Part shown: one piece after another, positions 32,553-42,171 of the stretch | Numbering within the stretch: position 1 is the first letter of the stretch | Layout: each line of letters opens with the position of its first letter | Translations under genes and position numbers: made by a program | From: an uncultured Pseudomonadota bacterium | GTDB taxonomy: Bacteria; Pseudomonadota; Alphaproteobacteria; RF32; CAG-239 | DNA length: 54,229 nucleotides | Direction of reading: 5' to 3' | Assembly (NCBI GenBank): GCA_949295025.1 | Contig: CASFJK010000010.1 | Span: 1-54,229, forward strand | Notes under the pieces: generated by a model | What the model saw: only the letters and a program-made list of their open reading frames with translations | The model's database searches: none | Told to the model about the DNA's origin: nothing

Positions 32553-34236
32553 TTGTCTTTCCACCGTTAAAGTTTGTCATCAAAATTTGTTTATTGTAGT
32601 CTTTACCAAATAAAGATGTATACAAACTATTAACGATTGGCAACCATTTTTTATTCAATACCACTTTGTTGTCTGAAATCATAAACGGAGAAGAGCCGTT
32701 TTTAGCCTTACCGACAATACGCAAAATTTGCGCCCCGCTCGGCACTTGTTGACCTTTTTTCAAACTGATACCGGCTAAACCGGCATAAATCCGCGGTTGA
32801 GATAAATCAATATTGTTACCGGATTCATAATTTTTAGAAAAATCCCATTTCCAGGAACCATCGGCCTGTTTATCAAGAGCATAAATTCCGGGGTTAAGAT
32901 CAATAACCGAAGTTGCCGTACCTTTTTGCTTACCCATCATTTTGATGTAGAATGTGCCGTCACTTTGCAAAGATTGACGATACAAAGTATCAGAATTATC
33001 TTTCACTTCTCTAAACACTTCCATCACTTCAGGCTTGGTGCAATCGGCATAACTTGCCAAGAAAGCCAAACGGTGAATACCAACCAAACCGGAATGTTCG
33101 GCATCCAAGCTCAATTGTTCGGTCGGACCTTGCTGACGGTCGTTAACTTCGTTGATGTAGATATGGTTGTTTTTATCAATAATCAAATCAGCACCACACA
33201 AACCGACTTTACCACATTTTGCCATTAATGAACCGAGTTTTTGGGCAATTTCACCAACTTTGGCATTAATTTCTTCCGGGAAATCATATCCCAAAGAGTT
33301 ACCGACACCATTTGATGGACTACGAGTTAAATTCTTATCACCAATGGCTTTTAAGGAAGCACGAGCAGCTAGAACAACCGTATTGTCATCATTAATGCCG
33401 AGTTCTTGACCTTTGGTAAGCAAAGAATAAATAGTATCGGGATTAAAAGCATCATCTTTAGGTCCGAGCATACCTTTACTCATGCTTTTTGTTTTTTTGT
33501 CAGCTACCAAATTGCCAACAAACATAGACATATTGCTGCAAAAACCTTCAATACATTTGGCAATTTTCACACTGCCTTTTTGTTGAGCAAGATTTTGCTT
33601 AAATGCTTCAAAATCAGAAACAATACTGGTTCCTTTACCGCCGCCGCTTTCAAAGTTTTCGGCACCGCAAGATTGAATAACTATCTTGCCACTTTGACCT
33701 TGATATTTGGCATAAAGCTTATCCATATCTTGCTCGGACAAATCTTTCACATCCACCACTTCGGAAGGAATAAAACAATCTTGCAAACCGGCTTCAAACA
33801 AAATTTTCTGCAAATTTGTTTTTTCTTCAAAGAAAAGACGCAAATTTTGTTCATTAGAAGCCACAATATCAGCACCTTTAAGTTTGAGGTTGCCTGACCA
33901 ATATTTTCCGACCGGAGCCTCAACAAACAAAGCCACCTTTTTATCTTTAACAATTTCAGAAGGAATTGCACTGACAATTTCATGTATTTCTTTAGGAGTT
34001 TCACTAATACCCGTGGTATCAAAACCGGGGCTGTATTGAACAATGCCTTTAAAGAGCTGTTGCTTGGGAGCACCGCCGGCAATAATGGCTTTTCCGCCTT
34101 TTGCGACCACTTCTTCCAAAATTCCGCCACGTTGCGGATAGAAAGCCGGCATCACGAACAAAACATCATTTTTGCTCAAATTAGCAACAGTATCATCAAA
34201 CAAAACTTTAACTTTTTTACTCAAATCGGAAAACAT
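32545..34236 (-). CDS. ATP-grasp-type ligase-like protein
   Basis: This is a 563-residue protein. Features of an ATP-grasp enzyme are a glycine-rich loop ESGGGKGTSI (196-205) and a metal-binding C-terminal part GADLIIDKNNHIYINEVNDRQQG (about 348-370), with D350, E363 and N365 in the expected places. The first 170 residues form an unrecognised alpha/beta pre-domain, and the last 130 a beta-rich domain (GTATSVIDLNPGIYAL onward). GGAGGG about six bases before 34236 sets the start; an upstream TTG is less likely. It is translationally coupled to an AspA/AstE-like hydrolase. Ligase-hydrolase pairs of this sort (for example RimK-type ligases with AspA-like enzymes) act on peptide or amino-acid conjugates. 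The product is unknown. Confidence 0.78.
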   Translation of the reverse strand: MFSDLSKKVKVLFDDTVANLSKNDVLFVMPAFYPQRGGILEEVVAKGGKAIIAGGAPKQQLFKGIVQYSPGFDTTGISETPKEIHEIVSAIPSEIVKDKKVALFVEAPVGKYWSGNLKLKGADIVASNEQNLRLFFEEKTNLQKILFEAGLQDCFIPSEVVDVKDLSEQDMDKLYAKYQGQSGKIVIQSCGAENFESGGGKGTSIVSDFEAFKQNLAQQKGSVKIAKCIEGFCSNMSMFVGNLVADKKTKSMSKGMLGPKDDAFNPDTIYSLLTKGQELGINDDNTVVLAARASLKAIGDKNLTRSPSNGVGNSLGYDFPEEINAKVGEIAQKLGSLMAKCGKVGLCGADLIIDKNNHIYINEVNDRQQGPTEQLSLDAEHSGLVGIHRLAFLASYADCTKPEVMEVFREVKDNSDTLYRQSLQSDGTFYIKMMGKQKGTATSVIDLNPGIYALDKQADGSWKWDFSKNYESGNNIDLSQPRIYAGLAGISLKKGQQVPSGAQILRIVGKAKNGSSPFMISDNKVVLNKKWLPIVNSLYTSLFGKDYNKQILMTNFNGGKTND

Positions 34237-34539
34237 ATTTTCCCTCCACAAATCTAGGAACGCCGCCCCTCGCGGCTAAAAAACAAACATAAAAAACGGA
34301 TTAAAAAAAATTTAAAATAAAATAACAGCCCCCAAGGAGCGTCGGAGAGAAAGTCTTATAGACTCTATATGTAAAATCTCAATATTCATCATAGTGGCGA
34401 TTGTGTAACATATTCCATCTGTCTTGTCAATCATTTTGTCTAAAATCTATGAAAAAAATATGAGGATTCTTATTGCCATAAAAAAAATATGTGTTTATAT
34501 TATGCCAAAGAACAAAATAAAAACAAAATTGAGGGTAAG
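34237..34539. other. 303-base intergenic region between the ATP-grasp gene and uvrA
   Basis: The left part would form the leader of the minus-strand ATP-grasp mRNA. It holds a GC hairpin (GCCGC at 34262-34266 with GCGGC at 34272-34276) and a second small stem around 34350-34370 (AGTC/GACT). A minus-strand TTGACA (34430-34425) lacks a good -10 partner. The right part holds the uvrA promoter and a LexA-like site. No open reading frame of note or RNA gene was found. Confidence 0.5.
34473..34524 (+). promoter_or_regulatory. uvrA promoter with a LexA-like (SOS) box
   Basis: TTGCCA (34473-34478) and TATATT (34496-34501) are spaced by 17 bases. Directly downstream, at the expected transcription start, lies GAAC-N7-AAAC (34510-34524), one base from the inverted form of the alphaproteobacterial LexA site GTTC-N7-GTTC. 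uvrA is a standard SOS gene. Confidence 0.5.
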
Positions 34540-37362
34540 ATGGCAAACGATTTTATCGAAATCAAAGGCGGCAGAGAGCACAACTTAAAAAACATTGATG
34601 TCAAGATTCCCAAGAATCAGCTGACCGTTGTTACCGGGCTTTCCGGCTCGGGAAAATCTTCTTTGGCTTTTGACACCATCTATGCTGAAGGACAGCGCCG
34701 CTATGTTGAAAGTTTGTCTGCTTATGCCCGCCAATTTTTGGACTTGATGAAAAAACCGGATGTCGATTCGATAGAAGGTTTGTCCCCCTCCATTTCCATT
34801 GAACAAAAAACCACCTCGCACAACCCGCGTTCTACCGTTGGAACCGTCACTGAAATTTATGACTATATGCGTTTGTTGTGGGCTCGTGCCGGCACGCCAT
34901 ATTCTCCTGCAACCGGTCTGCCGATTGAATCACAAACCGTATCCCAAATGGTCGATAAAATTATCTCTTTCCCGCTCGGAACAAAATTAATGTTGTTGGC
35001 GCCGATTGCAAGAGGCAAAAAAGGCGAGTTTAAAAAAGAAATCGAGAGCTTGCAAAAACAAGGTTATCAACGCTTGAAAATCGACGGCGAAATTTATGAT
35101 ATTGAAGAAGTTCCTGAGTTAAACAAAAATCAAAAACATGATATTGAAGTTGTCGTTGACCGCTTGGTAGTTAAAGAAGAAATCTCCGAACGTTTGGCTC
35201 AGTCTTTGGAAACAGCTCTGAAATTAAGCGATGGTTTGGTCTATGCCGAAAATATGAGTGATAAAAGCCGCACCGTTTTTTCTTCCAAATTTGCTTGTCC
35301 GGTTTCAGGTTTCACCATTGAAGAAATTGAACCGCGCCTCTTTTCTTTTAACAACCCGCAAGGTGCTTGTCCGCACTGCGATGGTATCGGCGCTAAATTA
35401 TATATGGATCCCGAGTTAGTCGTTCCCAACCCTAATTTGTCTTTATCACAAGGCGCCATTGCCCCATGGGACAGTGGAAAATCAGCTTTTTATCGCCAAA
35501 CCGTAGAATCTTTAGCAGAATTTTTACATATTTCAGTGCATACCCCGTGGAAAGATTTGCCGGAAAGCGCACGCAAAGTCATTCTTTACGGTTCCGGCGA
35601 TGTCTGCGTACCGATGTATTATTCTCGCTTTGTCACCGAAAAACCTTTTGAAGGTGTCATTCCTAACATGGAACGCCGCTTTTTGGAAAGTGATTCGGAT
35701 TGGGTTAGAGAAGAGTTTTCCAAATATCAATCTGCCGCTCCTTGCGAATTTTGCCATGGCAAAAGATTAAAACCCGAGGCTTTAGCAGTTAAAATCGGCG
35801 GTTTAGATATTATGGACGCCTCCGAAATGTCCATTCAAAAAGCCCTCACTTGGTTTAGCGGTATTGAACCCACATTAAGTCCGAAAAAACAAGAGATTGC
35901 ACACAAGATTTTAAAAGAAATCATTGAAAGATTAACCTTCCTCAACAACGTTGGTTTGGATTATTTAACTTTGTCGCGCCAATCGGGAAGCTTGTCCGGT
36001 GGTGAAGCACAACGTATCCGTTTGGCCTCTCAAATTGGCTCAGGTTTAACCGGCGTTTTATATGTTTTGGATGAACCATCCATCGGTTTGCACCAAAGAG
36101 ATAATGACCGATTGCTTGCCACTCTCACCCGTTTGCGTGATATCGGCAATACCGTGATTGTGGTTGAACATGATGAAGATGCCATTCGCGCTGCCGACTA
36201 TCTGATAGATATGGGGCCCGGAGCAGGACAACTCGGTGGAAAAATCACCGCAGAAGGCACCGTCAAAGAAGTGTTGAAAAATCCCAACAGTTTGACTGCG
36301 CAATATTTAAATGGGGTCAGAGAGATTGAAGTTCCGACAACACGTCGCAAAGGCAACGGCAAACTTATCGGTGTTACCGGAGCCAGAACCAACAACCTTA
36401 AAAATGTTGACTTAAAAATACCTTTGGGAACACTGACTTGCGTCACGGGTGTATCCGGCGGCGGCAAATCTTCGCTCATATTGGAAACATTGTGCCAAGC
36501 CATCAACAAAGAGCTGAACGGAGCTCGCAACACCACTGGCAAATACGACAAACTGATTGGTCTGGAAAATATTGATAAAATCATTGAAATTGACCAATCA
36601 CCGATTGGTAGAACCCCTCGTTCCAATCCGGCAACTTATACCGGCTTGTTTACCAACATTCGTGATTGGTTTGCAGGGCTTCCTGAATCCAAAGCCAGAG
36701 GCTACAATGCCGGACGCTTCTCTTTCAACGTTGCCGGTGGTCGATGCGAGGCTTGCAAAGGCGATGGTGTTACCAAAATTGAAATGCACTTTTTACCTGA
36801 TGTTTATGTAGAATGTGATGTTTGTAAAGGCAAGCGCTTCAACCGTGAAACTTTAGAAATAAAATATAAAGGCAAGTCAATTGCCGATGTTTTAGATATG
36901 ACCGTAGATGAGGCATATGCCTTTTTTGAGAACATTCCGTCAATCAAAAATCGTCTGGAATTGTTGCGCAAAGTAGGTCTTGGCTACATTCATTTGGGAC
37001 AACAGGCAACCACCCTCTCCGGCGGAGAAGCTCAACGTATCAAGCTCTCTAAAGAGCTCTCCAAACGTGCTACCGGCAAAACACTTTATATTTTGGATGA
37101 ACCGACCACAGGTCTCCATTTTGAAGACATCAACAAACTTTTAAAAGTTTTGCAAACTTTGGTTGACCAAGGCAACTCCATCATTGTGATTGAGCATAAC
37201 TTAGATGTGATAAAAACCGCAGATTATATTGTTGATATTGGTCCCGAAGGTGGTGACGGCGGCGGACAAATCATTGCCCAAGGCACACCGGAAGAAGTGG
37301 CAAAATCTGAAATCAGTTACACGGCAAAATATCTGCGTGACAAGCTCGTCAAAAAAGCTTAA
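34540..37362 (+). CDS. uvrA: Excinuclease ABC subunit A
   Basis: This 940-residue protein is the damage-sensing ATPase of nucleotide excision repair, acting as a dimer with UvrB. It has two ABC modules: Walker [10 protein letters not shown] (33-41) with signature LSGGEAQRI and Walker B YVLDEPS in the first, and [10 protein letters not shown] (about 635-644) with a second LSGGEAQRI and [10 protein letters not shown] in the second. Zinc-finger cysteine pairs are visible (CPHCDG and [14 protein letters not shown] and CDVCKGKRF). The ATG at 34540 is chosen over an upstream one at 34489 because GAGGG lies five to nine bases before it and [18 protein letters not shown] is the family start. Its stop overlaps the converging gene's stop by four bases. 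Confidence 0.98.
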   Translation: MANDFIEIKGGREHNLKNIDVKIPKNQLTVVTGLSGSGKSSLAFDTIYAEGQRRYVESLSAYARQFLDLMKKPDVDSIEGLSPSISIEQKTTSHNPRSTVGTVTEIYDYMRLLWARAGTPYSPATGLPIESQTVSQMVDKIISFPLGTKLMLLAPIARGKKGEFKKEIESLQKQGYQRLKIDGEIYDIEEVPELNKNQKHDIEVVVDRLVVKEEISERLAQSLETALKLSDGLVYAENMSDKSRTVFSSKFACPVSGFTIEEIEPRLFSFNNPQGACPHCDGIGAKLYMDPELVVPNPNLSLSQGAIAPWDSGKSAFYRQTVESLAEFLHISVHTPWKDLPESARKVILYGSGDVCVPMYYSRFVTEKPFEGVIPNMERRFLESDSDWVREEFSKYQSAAPCEFCHGKRLKPEALAVKIGGLDIMDASEMSIQKALTWFSGIEPTLSPKKQEIAHKILKEIIERLTFLNNVGLDYLTLSRQSGSLSGGEAQRIRLASQIGSGLTGVLYVLDEPSIGLHQRDNDRLLATLTRLRDIGNTVIVVEHDEDAIRAADYLIDMGPGAGQLGGKITAEGTVKEVLKNPNSLTAQYLNGVREIEVPTTRRKGNGKLIGVTGARTNNLKNVDLKIPLGTLTCVTGVSGGGKSSLILETLCQAINKELNGARNTTGKYDKLIGLENIDKIIEIDQSPIGRTPRSNPATYTGLFTNIRDWFAGLPESKARGYNAGRFSFNVAGGRCEACKGDGVTKIEMHFLPDVYVECDVCKGKRFNRETLEIKYKGKSIADVLDMTVDEAYAFFENIPSIKNRLELLRKVGLGYIHLGQQATTLSGGEAQRIKLSKELSKRATGKTLYILDEPTTGLHFEDINKLLKVLQTLVDQGNSIIVIEHNLDVIKTADYIVDIGPEGGDGGGQIIAQGTPEEVAKSEISYTAKYLRDKLVKKA

Positions 37363-38399
37363 TCCCAGCGAGAATAACCAGCCTTGTACATGGGCTGAAC
37401 GGTTTTGTGTCTTGGTGTAACACCCTGAGGATGCGATTGATTATACACACGCTGAACAATTAAGCCTGTTTCATACAAACGTGCGTACAAACCGCCGGAA
37501 TTATGTCTTGTACCCAAAATTTTACGCAAATTTTTAACATCATTGGCATTATAATCAAAATCTTTCACAATATCGCAGAACATTGAAGCAATACTCTGAT
37601 GAAAACCAAGATTAGAACGCAACATTTTTTCATTTTTGATAGAAAAATTACGATAAGACTGCATTAACAGAGATACGGCTTTTTTATCAATTGCAGGGGC
37701 TTGAGCCACCGGCATTTGTGCATCAAACAACTGAGGCATTTTTTTTGCATCCATCGCAGATGTATTTTGCATCATAACAATAATAGGTTTTAAAGAAATT
37801 CCTTTATATTCACTATTCATAACCGCACTAAAATACACTTCTGCAAACTCACTCAAATTTTTGTATGAAGACGGACGCATTTGCTCTGCCATATTTTGCA
37901 AAAAAGGTTCAAATTTTTGAAAATCGCCAACAAATTCTGTTCTTTTTTTCTGTTTTTGAGCCAACAAAGTTTTCATTTTATGAAAAACATATTGCGCCCA
38001 CAATTTATTTTCTTGTTTTGAAAGATCTACTTCTGCAAGCTTCGAAAAAAATGAGTCATGAAAATGAGGATACACCTTGGTGGATAATAGATAGTTCATA
38101 TAACCTAATTTATCTTTATCACTTAAATCAAACGCTTTGATATTTGCATTTACAAGTGCAACCACTTCTTTTTGAAAAGGGGTTCTGTAATATTTTTTCA
38201 ATTTCCAGATAAAATTGCTATGAAACTTTTGTGTACTTTCCTGATTTTCACAAGGGGTGTGCAAAAAACTACGCACACTTTCATGCAATTCATAAACTTT
38301 TTTTTCTGAAAATAAACGAAAATTAGGATATTTGGCATAAAAATCCAACTTTTGTTCAATTTTATTAAGTGCATTTTCATGAAAGGAACTTATATACAT
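37359..38399 (-). CDS. Unknown 346-residue cytosolic protein
   Basis: I do not recognise this family. The protein is helical, lysine- and phenylalanine-rich and lacks a signal peptide or membrane segment. AAAGGA precedes the ATG by about nine bases. Runs such as [30 protein letters not shown] (about 289-318) suggest a helix-turn-helix-like helical pair, but this is not a confident call. The C-terminal tail is basic ([24 protein letters not shown]). The stop overlaps that of uvrA on the other strand, so no terminator separates the two. A role could not be inferred from neighbours. Confidence 0.65.
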   Translation of the reverse strand: MYISSFHENALNKIEQKLDFYAKYPNFRLFSEKKVYELHESVRSFLHTPCENQESTQKFHSNFIWKLKKYYRTPFQKEVVALVNANIKAFDLSDKDKLGYMNYLLSTKVYPHFHDSFFSKLAEVDLSKQENKLWAQYVFHKMKTLLAQKQKKRTEFVGDFQKFEPFLQNMAEQMRPSSYKNLSEFAEVYFSAVMNSEYKGISLKPIIVMMQNTSAMDAKKMPQLFDAQMPVAQAPAIDKKAVSLLMQSYRNFSIKNEKMLRSNLGFHQSIASMFCDIVKDFDYNANDVKNLRKILGTRHNSGGLYARLYETGLIVQRVYNQSHPQGVTPRHKTVQPMYKAGYSRWD

Positions 38400-38463
38400 A
38401 GGAAAATCCTTTTTTGTCTATTTTCTCAATTATACATAATTTGATATGAAATGCAAATAAAAA

Positions 38464-38495
38464 AAAACTCCCAAAATTTGGGAGTTTTCTTTTTT
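38464..38495 (-). terminator. Terminator of the DsbA-like gene
   Basis: The inverted repeat centred on CTCCCAAAATTTGGGAG (38468-38484), within flanking A and T runs, lies 19 bases past the DsbA-like stop. Confidence 0.8.
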
Positions 38496-38513
38496 TATAA
38501 TAAACAATTTTGT

Positions 38514-39242
38514 TTATTTTGCTTTAGCGGCATCAATTTCAGATTGGATAACAGCTTCATCCAATGTTTGAACCATTTTTCCGTTAATAACCAAAGCCGG
38601 AACACCGTTAACTTGGATTTTGCCTGCCAATTCTGATGTTTCTCTCAAAATTTGAGCAACTTTTTCAGAATTCATATCAGCTTTCATTTGTTCCAAATCA
38701 ACACCAGCTTTTACAGCCAATTCATCTACTTTAGTTTCAGACAAAGCACCTTGATTTGTCATCAAAGCATCCAAAACTTCAGCATATTTTCCTTGCATAT
38801 TGGCAGCCAAAGCAGCTTTTGCGGCATAAGAAGAAACCGGGGCAACGAAGGTCATTTCTTTGAAAACATATTTAACATCCGGGTTTTTATCCATAACTTT
38901 TTTCAAATTTGGGTACAAAGCATGGCAATAATGACAAGAGAAGTCAAAGAATTCTACAACAGTAACTTTTGCCTCTTTATCGCCAATAGTCGGAGAATCC
39001 GGATTGTTATTCAAAGCTTCAATATTTTCATTAATGAGTTTTTGAGCATTAGCTTGTCTTTCAGCTTGTTGTTTCAACTCATAATTTTTCAAAGCATTGA
39101 TTACGATTTCAGGATTATTATTCAATGTTTCTTCAACACTAAGTGTTTTTTCTGTCTTGTTGCAAGTCATGTTCATTGCCAATGCAACAGCGGCAACAAT
39201 CAATGCAACAATAGAAATAATAAGAGAACTGTATTTTTTCAT
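38514..39242 (-). CDS. DsbA-family thiol oxidoreductase, membrane-anchored or exported
   Basis: This is a 242-residue extracytoplasmic thioredoxin-fold protein of the DsbA/BdbD/Com1 type, which forms or shuffles disulfides. An N-terminal hydrophobic segment (about 5-25) anchors or exports it. A helical region (about 40-85) precedes the DSBA domain. The active site is C103-H-Y-C106 in FFDFSCHYCHALYP, and the cis-proline loop is NGVPALVING. The start at 39242 is chosen because AAGGAAAA lies about seven bases upstream; the longer frame to 39320 lacks such a site. CHYC matches Com1-like proteins of alphaproteobacteria. A partner DsbB is not in the window. Confidence 0.9.
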   Translation of the reverse strand: MKKYSSLIISIVALIVAAVALAMNMTCNKTEKTLSVEETLNNNPEIVINALKNYELKQQAERQANAQKLINENIEALNNNPDSPTIGDKEAKVTVVEFFDFSCHYCHALYPNLKKVMDKNPDVKYVFKEMTFVAPVSSYAAKAALAANMQGKYAEVLDALMTNQGALSETKVDELAVKAGVDLEQMKADMNSEKVAQILRETSELAGKIQVNGVPALVINGKMVQTLDEAVIQSEIDAAKAK

Positions 39243-39395
39243 GATATTTTCCTTAAGGTTTAATACAATTACGAGAAACCATAAAGATTCCTCGCTATCA
39301 ACATAAGAATATGATAGCAAATATTTAAAATTGCTTTAATTATAAAAAATTTTTTTATATGATGTAAAAAATAAAAAAAACTCAAAGAGGAAAAA

Positions 39396-40055
39396 ATGTT
39401 TCAATTAAAAATCTCATTATTTGCTCAAACTAAAGCACTTGAAAATAAAATCGATCTTTTTCATGACAAAATAATTGATGTCGCCATGACGTTCAAAAAA
39501 GCCATTGCCGTATTTTTGCAAGAAAAAAGGAGTGAAACTTACCGAAAATTATGTAAACAAATCAAAAATATTGAGCATGATGCAGATGGATTACGCCGAG
39601 ATATTGAAAACAAATTATATTCACACAACTTAATTCCGGACTTAAGAGCCGACGTATTGGAATTGGTAGAAAATTTAGATAGTATCCTCAATCGTTTTGA
39701 TGAAGTGGCCTATAAATTCTATATTGAGCAACCGGAGTTTCCCGAAGAATACCATGCTCGCATGAAAGAACTATGCGAACAAGTGAGCGACTGTGCCGAA
39801 AATATGGCGATTGCCTCAAGAGCTTTTTTCAGAGACATCAGTACTGTAAGAGATTATTCTCAAAAAGTTTACTTTATTGAATCTGAAAGTGATTTAACCT
39901 CTGGCAAAATGAAAGAAGCCATTTTCGATTCGGACATGCCTTTAGCTAACAAATTGCAACTTAGTGGCATTATCAGCGAGGTTGCCGATATTGCCGATAT
40001 TGCCGAAGATTGCATTGATGAACTCCTGATCTTTACAATTAAAAGAGACATTTAA
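39396..40055 (+). CDS. DUF47/PhoU-like protein
   Basis: This is a 219-residue, fully helical cytosolic protein of the DUF47 (TIGR00153) family, distant relatives of PhoU. Typical segments are IKNIEHDADGLRRDIENKLY (about 56-75), with the conserved E-H-x-A/G-D motif, and a long central helix around residue 100 (NLDSILNRFDEVAYKF). AGAGGAAAA precedes the ATG. Its stop TAA overlaps the start of the PiT transporter gene by one base (TAATG), the usual pairing for this family, where the protein is thought to regulate phosphate transport. Confidence 0.92.
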   Translation: MFQLKISLFAQTKALENKIDLFHDKIIDVAMTFKKAIAVFLQEKRSETYRKLCKQIKNIEHDADGLRRDIENKLYSHNLIPDLRADVLELVENLDSILNRFDEVAYKFYIEQPEFPEEYHARMKELCEQVSDCAENMAIASRAFFRDISTVRDYSQKVYFIESESDLTSGKMKEAIFDSDMPLANKLQLSGIISEVADIADIAEDCIDELLIFTIKRDI

Positions 40056-41104
40056 TGGATTTAAGTTATTTCATTTTTTTAAGCAGTGGTCTGTTTTTAG
40101 GTTGGTCTCTGGGAGCTAACGATGCTGCCAATGTCTTTGGTACTGCCGTGGGCACCAAAATGTTGCGCTTTAAAACAGCGGCAACCATAGCCTCTGTTTG
40201 CATCATTCTCGGTGCTGTTTTTGGTGGTGCCGGAACCAGCCGAACTTTAGTCGAACTTGGTGCCGTAAATGAACTGGCCGGAGCTTTCATGGTGGCCTTA
40301 TCTGCAGCCTTAGCTGTTTATTGGATGGTTAATAACGGAACACCTGTTTCCACCACACAAGCCATCGTTGGAAGTATTGTCGGTTGGAACTTTTATAGTA
40401 ACCACACAACCGATTCTACTATTTTGGCCAAAATTGTCAGCACATGGATCATTTGTCCAGTCTTATCCGGCTGCATCGCTGTTGGCCTGTACCTATTAAT
40501 CCGAAGATATATAAAACACACCAAGACACACATCATCCGCCAAGACTTATACACTCGCATCGGTTTAATTGCTGCATGCGCTTTCGGTGCCTATGCCTTG
40601 GGAGCAAACAACATAGCCAATGTGATGGGGGTTTTTGTAGATGCAGCTCCTTTTCATGGAATAAATATTGGCAATATAAATTTCAGCGGCACACAAATCT
40701 TATTTTTCATCGGGGGATTAGCCATTAGTTGCGGTGTATTTACATATTCTCAAAAAGTCATAAAAACTATTGGAAATGATGTTATGTCCATGTCTCCGAT
40801 TATTGCATGGATAGTGGTTATATCACAATCTCTTGTTTTGTTTTTATTTGCTTCTCAAGAGTTAAAAACATTTCTTGATATGCACAATCTTCCCTCCTTA
40901 CCTCTGGTTCCTGTTTCCAGTTCTCAAGCCGTAATCGGTGCCGTAATTGGCATCGGCATAGCCAAGGGAGGAAGAGGTATACGTTGGTCATTATTAGGAA
41001 AAGTTGCTTTAGGTTGGATTACCACTCCAATTATATCTGCACTCTTCTGTTTTATTTTTCTTTTTGTGTTAGAAAATGTATTCAATTTAGTTGTCTACCA
41101 CTAA
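40055..41104 (+). CDS. pit: PiT-family inorganic phosphate transporter
   Basis: This is a 349-residue inner-membrane proton/phosphate symporter. Two inverted PD001131-type signature repeats are present: GANDAAN (20-26) and GANNIAN (183-189). About ten membrane helices can be drawn, and the paired motifs PVSTTQAIVGSIVGW (about 104-118) and PVSSSQAVIGAVIGIG (about 288-303) are characteristic. It is coupled to the DUF47 gene by a one-base overlap. The terminator that follows marks the end of the two-gene operon. Length is at the short end for the family because the central cytosolic loop is small. Low-affinity phosphate, possibly as a metal-phosphate complex, is the expected substrate. Confidence 0.93.
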   Translation: MDLSYFIFLSSGLFLGWSLGANDAANVFGTAVGTKMLRFKTAATIASVCIILGAVFGGAGTSRTLVELGAVNELAGAFMVALSAALAVYWMVNNGTPVSTTQAIVGSIVGWNFYSNHTTDSTILAKIVSTWIICPVLSGCIAVGLYLLIRRYIKHTKTHIIRQDLYTRIGLIAACAFGAYALGANNIANVMGVFVDAAPFHGINIGNINFSGTQILFFIGGLAISCGVFTYSQKVIKTIGNDVMSMSPIIAWIVVISQSLVLFLFASQELKTFLDMHNLPSLPLVPVSSSQAVIGAVIGIGIAKGGRGIRWSLLGKVALGWITTPIISALFCFIFLFVLENVFNLVVYH

Positions 41105-41132
41105 AAAAAGCCGTCATAATGACGGCTTTTTT
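41104..41132. terminator. Bidirectional terminator after the PiT gene
   Basis: The 13-bp stem AAAAAAGCCGTCA/TGACGGCTTTTTT with a three-base loop serves both converging genes. Confidence 0.9.
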
Positions 41133-41143
41133 TTATCTTTTAA

Positions 41144-41929
41144 CTAAAATCCCAAATTCAAATTATTCCAACCTTGAGATTCTGATTTTTCCGTGTTTTT
41201 TTCTTCAGACTTTTTAACTTCCCAATTTTTAATTGCTTTAGGTTTTTTGCTTACGAGTTCACGTTGCTCTTTAGTTTGAGGGACCCCAACCGGAAGCAAT
41301 TGATTCAACAAAGCCGGAGATACAAAATCAACATTATTTTTATCCAAAGTATTAATCAATGTATCAATAATTTTGGCAGCTGGTTTGGCATTAAATACAT
41401 TTACAGATCCAGGATAATAAACCGTAAAAGAATAACAAGGAGACGATAACAAAACATCTGTTGCATCAATCCCTTTAACAAAACGCAAAACAATACGTGG
41501 GCGGATAACACATTCCTCCCTTACGTTAAACAACACATTTTTATTATTCATAAACAGCTGAGAAAGAACTTGCTCTTTGATTTCACTTTTAATAACGCCG
41601 CAAAAACCTGTTACAGCCATTGAATCTAACGTATAACCACTATAATCATCTGGTCTGATATCAACTTCATAACAAAAAATCTTTTCTGCATGGGCAATGT
41701 TATCCCAAGCAACAGGACCTATAGCATTTTTTATCTCTGCAAGCACTTGTTTGGGCTGCGCATCAGGAGTTGCTAACTTTTCTTGTGTCGTTTGTCTGCG
41801 CCAAGCATCATTATCTTGCTGGAAAGAAGTCACACCTTCGTTTGCAAAAATACTATCATCGGCTAAAGCGGAATCAAAGCTGATACAGCCTGCTATACAC
41901 ACTAACGTCGTTAATATTTTTCTTATCAT
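41144..41929 (-). CDS. Unknown exported protein, possible lipoprotein
   Basis: This is a 261-residue protein. The start at 41929 is chosen because GAGGAG lies about nine bases upstream and the following residues are a clean signal sequence; the longer frame to 42007 has no support. The leader (MIRKILTTLVCIAGCISFDS) has an IAGC lipobox at 12-15, so either lipidation at C15 or cleavage after the ALA at 22-24 is possible. The mature protein has three or four further cysteines (FCYEVDI, FCGVIK, EECVIR, SPCYSF), suggesting disulfides. The C terminus is charged. It neighbours a DsbA-like gene and a pilin-like operon, but the family and role are unknown to me. Confidence 0.7.
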   Translation of the reverse strand: MIRKILTTLVCIAGCISFDSALADDSIFANEGVTSFQQDNDAWRRQTTQEKLATPDAQPKQVLAEIKNAIGPVAWDNIAHAEKIFCYEVDIRPDDYSGYTLDSMAVTGFCGVIKSEIKEQVLSQLFMNNKNVLFNVREECVIRPRIVLRFVKGIDATDVLLSSPCYSFTVYYPGSVNVFNAKPAAKIIDTLINTLDKNNVDFVSPALLNQLLPVGVPQTKEQRELVSKKPKAIKNWEVKKSEEKNTEKSESQGWNNLNLGF

Positions 41930-42171
41930 CAGTTCAAACTCCTCATGTAATAAAAATATCATATAATTGAATATTACAGAAGCCAATATAAAAAAATATT
42001 TAAACAATAAGTTTTTTTATAAAAACGTATGTAAATAATATTCCAAAAGGATATTTCTCAAAATTAATACATTTTTGTTTCAAAATTGTGAATTTTTAAC
42101 ATATTTGAGTGTATTTTCTATGAAAATGTGATTATCTATGATATGATAAAGTGAAAGGAAAAGGCAAATAA

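Noticed and set aside
39325-39339. Second perfect TTAA-N7-TTAA (CtrA-like) site between the DsbA-like and DUF47 genes
   Set aside because: In AT-rich intergenic DNA one or two such matches are expected by chance in this window, and there is no functional link to CtrA-controlled genes.
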